Shown: positions 35,539 through 45,400, counted from the stretch's first letter. The stretch: 64,000 bases of DNA from Rheinheimera pacifica (GCF_024809855.1 NZ_JANUEM010000002.1:186001-250000), one strand, 5' to 3'. Made by a program: numbers and translations. Notes: a model not told the origin generated them from the letters alone.

Positions 35539-35898
35539 AACTTCCTCCAGTATTGTTACTTATTTTTCTTTTTATTTCGTAGCGCCAGCCAGGGTTTACT
35601 GCTGTTGCGCATACGTGATATTGCACATTCATGCGCCAGCCTGGCGTAGAACCCGGATCCGTATCGTTTAGAAAATGAGCGAATTTACTATGGCAAAAAT
35701 GACAGCGTTGTCAAAATTGTGAGTTAATTTTTTGCTGATAATTTTTTGATTTAGCCTTAAATGCCTGAAATAAGAAGAAATATTTTTACAGTATAGTGCC
35801 GGATTTTTTTACATATGATAGGGCCAAAAATGCACTTATCGGGAAGGATGTTAATTTTTACCGGAGCGCCTCAGCCTGCGCTCCGGTACGTAACTGAG
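35539..35898. other. 360-bp intergenic region with palindromes
   Basis: No gene is seen. It holds CGCCAG-C-CTGGCG (35634-35646), an AT-rich stretch that should contain the ChiA-like gene promoter, and a strong 11-bp stem TACCGGAGCGC/GCGCTCCGGTA (35859-35869 and 35878-35888). The stem lies 10 bp after the stop of the glutathionylspermidine-synthase-like gene and is a likely terminator, though it has no U-tract on that strand. Confidence 0.55.
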
Positions 35899-37047
35899 TT
35901 AATCGAGGATAATATGTGGTAAAAAGCGTGAGCTGTCTTTGGTGATCAGGCTGTTGTCTTCACGTATGCAAATGCCGGCCGCGCTGTCAGCAACTACCCA
36001 ACTGCCAATCAGGGTATAGTTGCCATTAAACTGTGGCAGTGCTGCTAATGCCTGGCGGATATAGCCGCTGTCGTTGTAAGGGCCGTCTTGCTTTACTGTT
36101 TTACCATCGCTGGTAAGCAGCTCGATGTTGGCACCTTCGCGCGATAACAGCGGTTTACGTACCCAGCCGTTTTGCAAGCTGCTGCCATCATCAAAAAACG
36201 CTGGCAGCAGGTTAGGGTGGCCCTGATATTTTTGCCATAACAGCGGTAATATGCCTTTGTTAGATAGCAAGCATTTCCACAGTGGCTCAATAAACCGGGT
36301 TTGGCTGGTCAAAACAGTGCTGGCAAATTCTTCCTGCAGCATAAATTCCCAAGGGTACAGCTTGAACAGGCCTTGTATAGGAAAGCCTTCTAAATCAACT
36401 AGCTGGCCGTCGATATCACCTAGCTGCTCTAACTGAATATACCGGCTGTTTAATCCGGCTTGCAGCGCAATATCCATCAGGTAATCTACTGTGCCTTTAT
36501 CTTCAATGCTTTCGGTTACGCTGGCAAAGTAAAACGGCTGCGGCAGGTTAAGTTCGCTAAAGGCTTGTTGCAGTTTGTCCTGTAACGAGTTGAACTGATC
36601 AGCACCTTGCGGTAGTTCGCCACGCATCAGTTGGTCTTCCAGCCATACCCACTGAAAAAAGCCGGTTTCATACAGCGAGGTTGGCGTATCGTAGTTCAGC
36701 TCCAGTAACTTAGCCGGGCCGGTACCGTTATAGCTAAAATCCATGCGGCCGTATAAGTGCGGTTCTTTGCTGTGCCAACTGGTGCGCACGGCATTCCAAA
36801 ACTGCGTTGGAATTTGCAGTTGCCGCAGTTTTTGTTCATCACTGACAATATCATCTACCAGATCCAGCGCCATTTGATGCAGTTCTTCGGTCGGGTCTTC
36901 CAGATCCTGTTCTATCTGCTGCAGGCTGAACTGATAATAGGCACTTTCATCCCAATACGGTTCACCGTCAAAGGTATGAAAATTAAAGCCAACGCTTTGC
37001 GCAAAAGCTTTCCAGCCCGGCCTTGGGGTGCTGTTAACACGTTTCAT
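35899..37047 (-). CDS. Glutathionylspermidine synthase family protein (YgiC/YjfC-like)
   Basis: 382 residues, matching the ATP-grasp-like C-terminal half of glutathionylspermidine synthase as in YgiC/YjfC. Visible are PYWDESAYYQFSLQQIEQDLEDPTEELHQM at the N-terminus, LYGRMDFSYNGTGPAKLLELNYDTPTSLYETGFFQW near 100-130, and WVRKPLLSREGANIELL near 300. Such short proteins lack the amidase domain and their true product is unknown; ATP-dependent ligation is inferred. It is the last gene of a minus-strand operon DUF350-DUF1190-this gene, the order of E. coli yjfL-yjfM-yjfC. The gap to the previous gene is 6 bp. Confidence 0.9.
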   Translation of the reverse strand: MKRVNSTPRPGWKAFAQSVGFNFHTFDGEPYWDESAYYQFSLQQIEQDLEDPTEELHQMALDLVDDIVSDEQKLRQLQIPTQFWNAVRTSWHSKEPHLYGRMDFSYNGTGPAKLLELNYDTPTSLYETGFFQWVWLEDQLMRGELPQGADQFNSLQDKLQQAFSELNLPQPFYFASVTESIEDKGTVDYLMDIALQAGLNSRYIQLEQLGDIDGQLVDLEGFPIQGLFKLYPWEFMLQEEFASTVLTSQTRFIEPLWKCLLSNKGILPLLWQKYQGHPNLLPAFFDDGSSLQNGWVRKPLLSREGANIELLTSDGKTVKQDGPYNDSGYIRQALAALPQFNGNYTLIGSWVVADSAAGICIREDNSLITKDSSRFLPHIILD

Positions 37048-37053
37048 CAGTAA

Positions 37054-37695
37054 TTAACCACCGTTGCTGCTAACATTACGCTGCGCTGCCTGGGCACCAA
37101 AACCGCCACGGCGCGCCATAGCTGCTGGTTTAGGTTGTACCGCAGATGGCCGTATGTTTGTGGTACCGCTCTGGCTGGCAACTGCAGTATTGGTTGCAGT
37201 ACGAAAAGTGCTGCGGTCATCGCGAGATTTATACAGTGGCTGGTTTGGCACCGCTGAGCGGTTGGCCGCGGCTGTCTGCTGCTGCGGTGCGCTGGCCATG
37301 CCTCCGCGGTTTAACATTTGCCCGGCCATAAAACCCATCATCATTGGCATAAAAAAGCCGCTGCTTTGCTGGCTTTGTTGTGTTTGCTCTGCTGGCACAG
37401 TGTTGTTTGCTGCCAGTACCGGTGCAGTTTCGCACTGGCCGGTGCCAAAATCGGTTTCGCATTCCTGCCGGCTGGCGTAGCGCGGTGCCACCTGCGGGTG
37501 CAAAGCTTTGGCATCGTCAAAGGCGGCTTTACATTCTGCCGGTGGGTTATAGTAAGCGGCGCATTCATCCGGCGAGTTAAATACCTGTACCTCAACCGGT
37601 TTTTCACCACAGCCTGCCAGCACCATGCCTGCGGCAGGTACCATCATGATCAGGCGGGCGGTTTTGCTGCGTTTAAATGTTTTGGTTGTCGTCAT
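37054..37695 (-). CDS. DUF1190 lipoprotein-like protein (YgiB/YjfM-like)
   Basis: 213 residues. The N-terminus KRSKTARLIMMVPAAGMVLAGC is a signal with lipobox LAGC. FNSPDECAAYYNPPAECKAAFDDA and RQECETDFGTGQCE carry the Cys pattern of DUF1190. The C-terminal half is Gln/Ser/Asn-rich and disordered, with MMMGFMAGQMLNRGG in the middle. Function unknown; envelope-located. It sits between the DUF350 and GSP-synthase-like genes with gaps of 10 and 6 bp, so cotranscription is expected. Confidence 0.88.
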   Translation of the reverse strand: MTTTKTFKRSKTARLIMMVPAAGMVLAGCGEKPVEVQVFNSPDECAAYYNPPAECKAAFDDAKALHPQVAPRYASRQECETDFGTGQCETAPVLAANNTVPAEQTQQSQQSSGFFMPMMMGFMAGQMLNRGGMASAPQQQTAAANRSAVPNQPLYKSRDDRSTFRTATNTAVASQSGTTNIRPSAVQPKPAAMARRGGFGAQAAQRNVSSNGG

Positions 37696-37705
37696 AATGC
37701 GCTCC

Positions 37706-38119
37706 TTAATAACTCATACAGGCGGCGTTTAGCATACCAACACTGACAGAACTGCAAGCTGAGAAAATGCCAGCGGCCAGCTCACCCTGGGTAATACGCT
37801 GCGGCAGTTTTTTTAGCACAGCAGTGCTGATAAAAAAGGTCAGAACCTGTACCAGCAAGGCTACGCCACCCCAGATAGCGCAATCGAGTAATGACATCGA
37901 GTGTGTAATGGCGCTGGACAATGGCAAGGCAAAACCAATTAATGCCCCACCAAAGGCAATTGCTGCAGCCGGGTTGTTGGCCCGGATTAAACCGAACTCG
38001 TCGTGTGGTGTTACCAGAGTATATAAACGTACAAATAATAGTATCAACAGTGCTGCCAGGGCGAAGTAAGCAGCAAAAGCCGGTAAACCGTTAAGGGATG
38101 TCAGAGCCGTATCCAGCAT
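37706..38119 (-). CDS. DUF350 membrane protein (YjfL-like)
   Basis: 137 residues with four hydrophobic segments (about 13-33, 50-70, 78-98, 115-133). The NNPAAAIAFGGALIGFALPLSSAI block is the DUF350 hallmark. It is the first gene of the three-gene operon. Function unknown; an inner-membrane protein. AAGGAC-type ribosome-binding sequence precedes the ATG. Confidence 0.88.
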   Translation of the reverse strand: MLDTALTSLNGLPAFAAYFALAALLILLFVRLYTLVTPHDEFGLIRANNPAAAIAFGGALIGFALPLSSAITHSMSLLDCAIWGGVALLVQVLTFFISTAVLKKLPQRITQGELAAGIFSACSSVSVGMLNAACMSY

Positions 38120-38316
38120 AAAAAGTCCTTAGATAAATAGAGTTGTGCCGATCCTGCGGAAAATAACGCCGCAGTTCAAGTTAAATTGGTCTTTAACGGC
38201 TGGTTATTTATCGCAGCAGGCATTCTGCTTAACCTGTATTGGCTGGACAGTGCTAATCATACTTCTACACTGGCCTGCGTTAAAGCAATAACAATGTTAA
38301 TAACCAGGAACCACTC

Positions 38317-40380
38317 ATGAGAAAAATCACAACAGTTGCGCTGAGCATTGCGCTGGCGCTGGGCGTGGCATCGTGCTCGAACAGCAATGTAACAACTGAC
38401 AATAATAGCGTAGTACAAACTCAAACCGGCCTGAGCTCAGGTATTGAGCTGGCGAATATGAACCCCGGTGTCGCGCCACAGCAAGACTTCTTCCATTATG
38501 TAAATGGCAGTTGGATGGAAAAAACCGAGATTCCGGCAGATAAAGCCCGCTGGGGTAGTTTTGATGAATTGCGCGAAAACGCCGAAAAACAAGTTCTGGC
38601 GATAGTGCAGCAGCTGGCCACTGAACAGCAAACCAAAGGCTCTGATGAGCAAAAAATTGCCGATTTATACAAATCTTTCCTCGATGCAGAATTAGCCGAA
38701 GTACTGGGGTTAAATCCGCTTCGGCCTGAACTGGCGCAAATTGACAATATTAAATCGCACCAGGACTTAACAGCTCTGTGGGGAGAATGGCAGCGTTACC
38801 GTGTTGGCACACCTGTGGCGCTGTTTGTCGGCCAGGATCAAAAGCAATCTGATCAGTATATTACCGGCGCGTCGCAGGCGGGTTTGGGCTTACCGGATCG
38901 TGATTACTACTTAAAAGAGGATGAGCGGTCGGCCGAATTGCTGGGCCAGTATCAGGCTTTTATTGCCAAACTGTGGACCCTGGCCGGTATGGATAACGCT
39001 GAACAAGCGGCAGCTGATATTGTCGCGCTGGAAAAGCAAATTGCAACTGCCCAGTGGAGCCGGGTACAAAACCGTGACCGCAACGCCACTTATAACAAGC
39101 TAACTATTGCTGAGTTAACAAAACTGGCGCCGGGCTTTAACTGGCAGGCGTTTGTAACTGCAGCGGGGCTTGGCAACATTAACGAATTGGTGATACGCCA
39201 GCCCAGCTATTTTACTGAGTTTGCCAAACTGCAGGCTAATACACCGGTAGCGCAGTGGCAGCAGTATCTGAAGTTTCATTTAATCCGCAGCAACGCCAGT
39301 AACCTTAGCAGCGCCTTTGCTGATGCCAGCTTTGATTTTTACGGCAAAACCTTAAACGGCCTGCAAGAGCAACGTAGCCGCGAGAAGCGTGCAGTTAGCC
39401 TGGTAGACAGCAACCTGGGTTTTATGGTCGGTAAAAAATACGTAGAGCAACATTTTAAGCCTGAAGCCAAAGCCCGTATGGATCAGATGATTGAAAACCT
39501 GCGCCTGGCGTTTCGCCAGTCAATTGACGAGCTGGAGTGGATGAGCCCGGTAACAAAAAAACAGGCACAAATTAAGCTGGCCAAATTTAACACCAAAATT
39601 GGTTACCCGGATAAATGGCGTGATTACAGCTGTGTAGAAATTAGCCCTACTGACTTAGTTGGCAACCTGCGCCGCAGTGCTGAGTGTGAATATCTGCGAA
39701 CTATCGGGCGTTTAGGCAAACCGGTAGATCGCAGCGAATGGGGCATGACACCGCAAACGGTAAATGCCTATTACAGCTCTACTATGAACGAAATTGTGTT
39801 TCCTGCTGCTATTTTACAGCCGCCGTTTTTTAACGTAGATGCAGATGATGCAGTAAACTACGGTGCTATTGGTGGTGTTATCGGCCATGAATTTACCCAC
39901 GGTTTTGACGATCAGGGCCGCCGCTCAGACGGCGATGGCAACCTGCGTGACTGGTGGACAGAACAAGACGCGGCCCAGTTTCAAAGCCGTGCACAGCTGA
40001 TGATTGATCAATACAGCAGCTTTAACCCGATAGACGATTTACACCTGCAGGGCGCTTTAGGTTTAGGCGAAAATATCGCTGACTTAGGCGGTTTAACCGT
40101 GTCGTATAAAGCGTACCAAAACTCACTGCAAGGGCAACCTGGCGCGGTAATTGATGGCTTTACGCCAGAGCAACGCTTTTTTATGGGCTGGGGCCAGGTA
40201 TGGCGGATTAAATTCCGCGATGAGGCCCTGCGCCAGCAAGTGATCACCGGGCCACACTCACCGGGCATGTACCGCGTGTTAGGTACCTTGTCGAATATGC
40301 CGCAGTTTTACCAGGCTTATGATGTAAAACCGGGTGATGGCATGTACCGTGACGACAAAGTACGGGTAAAGATCTGGTAA
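38317..40380 (+). CDS. M13 family zinc endopeptidase (PepO-like lipoprotein)
   Basis: 687 residues. The signal MRKITTVALSIALALGVASC ends in a lipobox, so an envelope-anchored enzyme is likely. The N-terminal M13 domain runs from DFFHYVNGSWM to about 430 (GLPDRDYYL is typical). The catalytic domain has NAYYSSTMNEIVFPAAILQPPFF, the zinc motif HEFTH at 524-528 and the third ligand Glu 585 in GENIADLGG, with CxxW replaced by a VKIW C-terminus. It degrades peptides up to about 40 residues. It is isolated in transcription: a strong terminator follows, so it is probably not part of the lanthipeptide operon although adjacent. Confidence 0.93.
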   Translation: MRKITTVALSIALALGVASCSNSNVTTDNNSVVQTQTGLSSGIELANMNPGVAPQQDFFHYVNGSWMEKTEIPADKARWGSFDELRENAEKQVLAIVQQLATEQQTKGSDEQKIADLYKSFLDAELAEVLGLNPLRPELAQIDNIKSHQDLTALWGEWQRYRVGTPVALFVGQDQKQSDQYITGASQAGLGLPDRDYYLKEDERSAELLGQYQAFIAKLWTLAGMDNAEQAAADIVALEKQIATAQWSRVQNRDRNATYNKLTIAELTKLAPGFNWQAFVTAAGLGNINELVIRQPSYFTEFAKLQANTPVAQWQQYLKFHLIRSNASNLSSAFADASFDFYGKTLNGLQEQRSREKRAVSLVDSNLGFMVGKKYVEQHFKPEAKARMDQMIENLRLAFRQSIDELEWMSPVTKKQAQIKLAKFNTKIGYPDKWRDYSCVEISPTDLVGNLRRSAECEYLRTIGRLGKPVDRSEWGMTPQTVNAYYSSTMNEIVFPAAILQPPFFNVDADDAVNYGAIGGVIGHEFTHGFDDQGRRSDGDGNLRDWWTEQDAAQFQSRAQLMIDQYSSFNPIDDLHLQGALGLGENIADLGGLTVSYKAYQNSLQGQPGAVIDGFTPEQRFFMGWGQVWRIKFRDEALRQQVITGPHSPGMYRVLGTLSNMPQFYQAYDVKPGDGMYRDDKVRVKIW

Positions 40381-40424
40381 ATTAAGCGGTTAAATAAGTA
40401 GTTCAGAAATCGGTGCTAAGTCTG

Positions 40425-40457
40425 ATGCCGGCCAGTTTAACTGGCCGGCATTTTTTT
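40425..40457 (+). terminator. Rho-independent terminator of the M13 peptidase gene
   Basis: ATGCCGGCCAG (40425-40435), loop TTTAA, CTGGCCGGCAT (40441-40451), then seven T. It separates the peptidase gene from the lanthipeptide cluster. Confidence 0.95.
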
Positions 40458-40657
40458 GCGCCTTAAGTTTGCCTGATTGCCAGAAACACGGATAGCAGCA
40501 GAACTATCTGATAACTATGGTTTTGATAACAGATATTTAAATGTGATATATATGTGATAAATTTTTCGAGTGATTGGATAAAAGTTTGTTTAGTGTTAGT
40601 AGTTAGGTGCCTAATGGCAAGCTTCACTAACTGATTATTTAAGAAAGGAAGATTGTT
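40458..40657 (+). promoter_or_regulatory. AT-rich promoter region of the lanthipeptide cluster with an 11-bp-phased direct repeat
   Basis: 200 bp without a gene. TGTGATA occurs at 40542-40548 and again at 40553-40559, one helical turn apart, as expected for a protein binding two tandem half-sites. Downstream, AGTTAGGTG and CACTAACT form an imperfect inverted repeat in the leader (about 40611-40632). AAGGAAG at 40645-40651 is the ribosome-binding site for the first precursor. The exact promoter boxes are not certain. Confidence 0.5.
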
Positions 40658-40858
40658 ATGAAACTAGAGTTAAATAAAAAGCAACTGGTAAACTTATCGC
40701 AAGATGCTCAGGTTCTGCCCAATGAACTCACCCCTCAGGTTGGTGGTGGTGTTAATACTCAAGGATGTCCCGAACCGTCCTATAATTATCCTAATCAACC
40801 TGGCTGTGGAGTCTCTGATCCGTCGGGCTTTACACATATGTGTTGCCTTGTTCCCTGA
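40658..40858 (+). CDS. Lanthipeptide precursor 1
   Basis: 66 residues. The leader (1-30 or 31) starts MKLELNKKQLVNLSQD, an LNK-type class I leader resembling those of Bacteroidota lanthipeptides. It ends NELTPQVGGG; in the EL-x4-GG register, cleavage falls after Gly30. The core has Thr34, Cys37, Ser41, Cys50, Ser53, Ser56, Thr59, Cys62 and Cys63, so up to four thioether rings are possible. Pro- and Gly-rich spacing (PEPS, PGC, SDPSGFT, CC) is shared with precursor 2. The opposite-strand frame at 40795-40992 is a shadow. The product and any antimicrobial activity are inferred from gene context only. Confidence 0.9.
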   Translation: MKLELNKKQLVNLSQDAQVLPNELTPQVGGGVNTQGCPEPSYNYPNQPGCGVSDPSGFTHMCCLVP

Positions 40859-40928
40859 AAAATACTGCTAAACGCGACAGAAGTATGACTATAGCTTTCG
40901 TTTATGATGCAAATTAAAGGAATATAAA

Positions 40929-41129
40929 ATGAAACTTGAATTAAACAAAAAACAACTCGTGAACTTATCGCAAGATGCTGAAGTTCTGCCAAATGAACTT
41001 ACTCCTCAGGTTGGTGGCGGCGCAGTAACGGAGTGGTGCCCAGAGCCATCTGTGGATAGCCCAAACAGACCTGGCTGTCCAATTTCTGATCCAACAGGTT
41101 TTACACGTCCTTGCTGTCAAATTCCTTAA
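40929..41129 (+). CDS. Lanthipeptide precursor 2
   Basis: 66 residues, the tandem paralogue of precursor 1, 70 bp downstream with its own AAAGGAA ribosome-binding site. The leader differs by one residue (Gln18 to Glu) although 11 leader codons differ synonymously. The core keeps T34, C37, PEPS, C50, SDP, GFT and CC but differs at about 15 of 35 positions, with an extra Ser44 and Thr for Ser at 56. The pattern suggests a two-peptide lantibiotic or a diversified pair processed by the same enzymes. No further precursor is seen before lanC. Confidence 0.9.
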   Translation: MKLELNKKQLVNLSQDAEVLPNELTPQVGGGAVTEWCPEPSVDSPNRPGCPISDPTGFTRPCCQIP

Positions 41130-41150
41130 TCTGACACTTTTTACCTCTAC

Positions 41151-41179
41151 AGGCAGGGTAAGCAACTCTCTGCCTTTTT
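41151..41179 (+). terminator. Attenuator-like hairpin between precursors and modification genes
   Basis: AGGCAGGG (41151-41158) pairs with CTCTGCCT (41168-41175) with one G-U wobble, followed by five T. Partial read-through here would make more precursor than enzyme transcript, as known for many lantibiotic operons. Confidence 0.7.
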
Positions 41180-41245
41180 ACCAAAAACTTTTCAGATAGT
41201 GGTATTTATGAAGCCACACATTGACTAAAGAAACATTTAAGGAAA

Positions 41246-42457
41246 ATGATGCAACAAAGCAGTGTGACTGATGAAGCAGAGAGTATTGTCAGGGAACTGA
41301 TCAACGAAATACAAAATATACCGGAAAAAGCCTTCAGTTCTGGCCTGTTAACTGGGCTTAGCGGGCATCTGTTATTTTTATGGCATGCAGGCAAGTTCTT
41401 GCCGGAGCAGGTATCTGAACCGTTATTTAATAAGCGTCTGTCGGAAATGGAAACGGTTGATCATACCAGGCCTTTTGGCATGTCTTTTGGTCTTGGTATA
41501 ACCGGCATTGCCTGGTTATATGAAACCTTTTTGCAGGAGCAGGCAGACAGCTATCAGCCAGAGTTTAATCAGAACACTGATATTCTTGTACAACAGTATC
41601 TACAACAGGTTTCAGATAGCACCGATATCGAATATGTACTTGGAGTGAGTGGTATTGCAGTATACCTGGCACGAAGAAATCGTTGCCAGCAAGCGCTGGG
41701 TTCTAGTGAATTACTGATCTCAGTTTTGCAGAGGCAAGCGCATTTCCTGGATGAATCATCTTGTGCCTGGAACACGCCTCCGTCTTCAATCTATCGTTTC
41801 AATAAAGATAATAACAACCCTGAGTTTAACCTGGGATTAGCTCATGGTGTTCCGGCTGTATTGGCCGCTTTAATTGCTTTACATGACGGATTAACCGGGC
41901 AAAAAGAAAAAGCAAGGCAACTTTTGAATGCAGGCTGTAATTGGCTATTGAAACAACGTCAGGATCCAGAAAAATATGGTTGTTACTTTGGTAATGTTGC
42001 AGAGCAAGCATCAACATCCCGGTTGGGGTGGTGTTACGGAGATCTGGCAATTGCGCTGACATTATTTCGTGCAGGGAAATTACTGCAAAGAGATGACCTT
42101 ATTGGTGCCGCGACTGAAATTTGCCTGCATGCCAGCCACAGAACATACAAACAAAGTTTCGTTCAGGACGCGGCTATCTGTCACGGTATAGCTGGTTTAG
42201 CACTTAGCTTTCGCCTGTTATCGGAATATTGTCCAGACCCTCAGATAAAACTGGCTGAGCAATTCTGGCATAACGAACTCTTAGCGTTATATCGAACTCA
42301 GGGCTTGAAAGGTTTTTATCGGTTTGGGGAAGAGGAAGGACAACCCACTTATCTGGAGGATACCTCTTTATTGAATGGTTATTCCGGAATAGGTTTGTAT
42401 TTACTGACTGCTCTGGGACAAAAAGCTGATTGGACAGAAGCCCTACTGCTGCAATAA
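41246..42457 (+). CDS. lanC: LanC-like lanthipeptide cyclase
   Basis: 403 residues. The LanC alpha/alpha-toroid is shown by repeated Gly-rich helix starts (GLLTGLSGHLLFLW, FGLGITGIAWLYE, VLGVSGIAVYLAR, FNLGLAHGVPAVLAAL, GWCYGDLAIAL, CHGIAGLALSF, LLNGYSGIGLYL). The zinc ligands are C263 in WCYG, and C312-H313 in CHG, as in nisin cyclase. It adds Cys thiols to dehydroalanine and dehydrobutyrine to form lanthionine and methyllanthionine in the cytoplasm. AAGGAAA is a good ribosome-binding site; ATG 41246 or 41249 could be used. The gene is immediately upstream of lanB (28-bp gap). Confidence 0.93.
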   Translation: MMQQSSVTDEAESIVRELINEIQNIPEKAFSSGLLTGLSGHLLFLWHAGKFLPEQVSEPLFNKRLSEMETVDHTRPFGMSFGLGITGIAWLYETFLQEQADSYQPEFNQNTDILVQQYLQQVSDSTDIEYVLGVSGIAVYLARRNRCQQALGSSELLISVLQRQAHFLDESSCAWNTPPSSIYRFNKDNNNPEFNLGLAHGVPAVLAALIALHDGLTGQKEKARQLLNAGCNWLLKQRQDPEKYGCYFGNVAEQASTSRLGWCYGDLAIALTLFRAGKLLQRDDLIGAATEICLHASHRTYKQSFVQDAAICHGIAGLALSFRLLSEYCPDPQIKLAEQFWHNELLALYRTQGLKGFYRFGEEEGQPTYLEDTSLLNGYSGIGLYLLTALGQKADWTEALLLQ

Positions 42458-42485
42458 ATAAAAATAATAGAAATACAGGTGTTTA

Positions 42486-45400
42486 ATGGCCAGTACTGCG
42501 AAATTAGAAGCCAATTTTTTTGTTCTCCGTGTTCCGCGACTTAGCTGCAGAATAGTCAAAGAGCTCCCTGCTTCAGAAGCTGCACTGCGGGATTATTTGT
42601 CCGGGTGGCTGGCATCACCCGGAGTAAAAGAAGCACTTTATCTGGCAAGTCCGTCACTGCTGGAGCGTTTAGCACTCTGGCATGCTAAACCCGACAGTAA
42701 ATCAGGTATGAAAGTCACTTATGCTTTGCTTAAATACCTTATACGCATGGGGAGCAGAGCAACGCCTTTTGGTTTATTTGCCGGGGTAGCTACAGGCAAT
42801 TTTGCTGAAAACATCAGGCTTAAGCCTGCCCCTCTGACCGCTGAGCAACGTAAGACCCGGCTGGACATGTTTTATTTGGGAACTATCCAACAGGATTTGG
42901 CACAGAACCCGGCTGAAATAGCACTGTGTTCTTATAAGCCGAACGCAACACTTTATTTGCTGGGCCACACCTATCACTATATCGAACCTTATCAGTCTGC
43001 AGATAAACGTCAGTACCGGCTTAGTGCGGTTGAACAGGATGAGTATCTTGATACTGTGCTGAAGCTGGCCGCAAAAGGGGAAAAGAAAGCGCTGTTAGTG
43101 CAGAAGTTTTCGGAACAGTATCCGGAAGCAGCTATCCCGGATATCGAACATTACCTTCAGCAACTTTTGCAGGAACAAGTGCTTATTCCTGAGCTTAAAC
43201 TACCTCTTACGTCTGGTAATACTGGGGAATCATTTGTTACCTCTCTGAAACAGGCCGGAGCACAGCAAACAGCACAGGCGCTGGAGAAAATACTGGCAGA
43301 TCTGCAAAGCTATGATCGACTCAACGCCTGCACACCCGATGCATACCGGGCGATGTATCAGACACTGCAGGAGCTGCCTTATAAAGTCTCAGAAAATAAA
43401 CTGTTTCAGAGTGATACCTGGCGAACAATGGCGTACGCTGATATTGACACTTCTCTTGTAAACACCTTACAGCAAACAATTCTGGCTTTAAAAACTACAG
43501 CATCTGAAAAGAAAGGGCATTTTGATGCTTTTATCCGGCAATTTAATCAACGGTATGAAGGTCAGTTTGTGCCACTGTTGCAGGTATTAGATGACGAAGC
43601 CGGGATTTCTTTTTCGTCGGATACAGGCTATGAATCACCTTTGCTTGCCGGTTTGAATATTACTGTGTCACTTGGCACAGACAAGAGTAATCAAGTCAGT
43701 AAGCTTGAGCAGCTTTTGTTACGGGAAATGCCATTTAAAAACAATATTTCAACTTTGCAGCTGAAATCAGAGGCTCTACTAAAAGACCGTGATAAAAGCA
43801 TAATATTCAAACAACTCCCTGCCTCATTCGCAATGAATGTTTCGCTGTATCAGGATGAAAATAACCAGCTATTAGTTCATCTGCATGGTTTGTCCGGACC
43901 ATCTGGCGCAAATATGCTGGGGCGTTTTTGCCACCTTGATGAACAGTTACTCAGCAGCGTAAGGCAATACCTGAAGCGAGAAGAAAGCTTGTCACCGGGT
44001 GCCATATTTGCCGAAGTAGTGCATATGCCGGATGGTCGCCCGGGTAATGTTATTGCAAGGCCATCATTGCGAGACTATGAAATTGTATTTCTGGCTGATA
44101 CTACTTTGGATGAAAACAAACAGATTGCTGTCAGCGATCTGTTTGTATTTATCGAAGGTGGCCAGGTAAAGCTGTGGTCTAAAAGGCTTAATAAGCAGGT
44201 GGTTCCCCGCCTGACATCTGCACATAATTACTCATCCCACGCTCTTGGTGTTTACCGCTTTCTCTGTATGCTTCAGCACCAACAAGCTGAATTACCTCAT
44301 TTTGTTATGCCGGCATCCTTCAACCAGATGGAGTATGTGCCCCGCGTACAAATTGACAACGTTATCCTGCATGAAACTCACTGGCGGGTTAAACGCGATA
44401 TGCTGGCGGCGTTAGTACAGCATGAAGAATGGCAGGCTGAAGCGTGGGACCAGTTGTGTGACAGATATCAAATTAAACGTTATGTCTGTTATGCCGTTGC
44501 AGACAATGTGCTTACTTTAGATTTACACAATCCGTTTATGGTTAATCTGCTGTTGGCGGAAACTCAGCACCAAAGGTATGTGTTGTTAAAGGAGTCGCTG
44601 GTCATGCAATATCAGAGCTATGTCAGCAATGACGAAGGCTCATTTGCTCATGAGATTATTGTGCCGCTAGTTAATAATGCCGCAGTTGCAGAACAGGTAC
44701 TACACCAGAACCCACAAGTACAACTTAACTCCACAATTGTGCGTCGTTTTCAGCCTGGTTCAAAGTGGCTGAGTATTAAACTATATGCTGCTAACAGCAC
44801 TGCTGAACAAATGCTGCTGGAAGATATCAAACCATTAATTGAAAAGATGCGCTTACAACAAAGCTTTGAGCAGTGGTTTTTTATACGTTATGCGGATCCT
44901 GACTGGCATATTCGCCTGCGGTTTTATGGTAATCCTGAACAACTCTACAGCCAGCTACTGCCTCAGCTGCAACAATGTCTGTCCGGATGGTTAAGCTGTA
45001 ATAAATTGCATCGGCTGGAGCTGTTTACTTATGAGCGGGAGGTTGAGCGCTATGGTGGTGAGCAAGGTATTGTATTTGCAGAACATATTTTTATGGCAGA
45101 CAGCGATATTATATTACAGGGGCTTGAATTAATCTCTGAGTATGGTGAATCTGTAAGATGGCGTCTGGCATTGCAGTTGTCTGATGCACTACAAGAGGGG
45201 TTTGGTTACAGTCTTCCTGAAAAACTAACGCTTATCAGCGAACTAAGGCATAAGTTTGGACAGGAGTTTCAGGAACATACTTATTTACGCAATCAATTAG
45301 GGAAAAAATACCGTGAGCAAGCACACTATATCAGGCAAGATTTCGCTGCTAATCAGCCTGGCAGCAATCACACCCAACTGACAAAACAGTTATCAGAACT

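Noticed and set aside
38317-40380. M13 peptidase as the leader protease of the lanthipeptide cluster
   Set aside because: A strong terminator separates it, and the C39 domain of the exporter already fits the double-Gly leaders.
40542-40559. CRP site
   Set aside because: TGTGA occurs as a direct repeat; CRP needs the inverted TGTGA-N6-TCACA arrangement.
40795-40992. 65-codon minus-strand frame across the precursor genes
   Set aside because: Antisense to both precursors, without a ribosome-binding site; the precursors have good sites and codon-level conservation.
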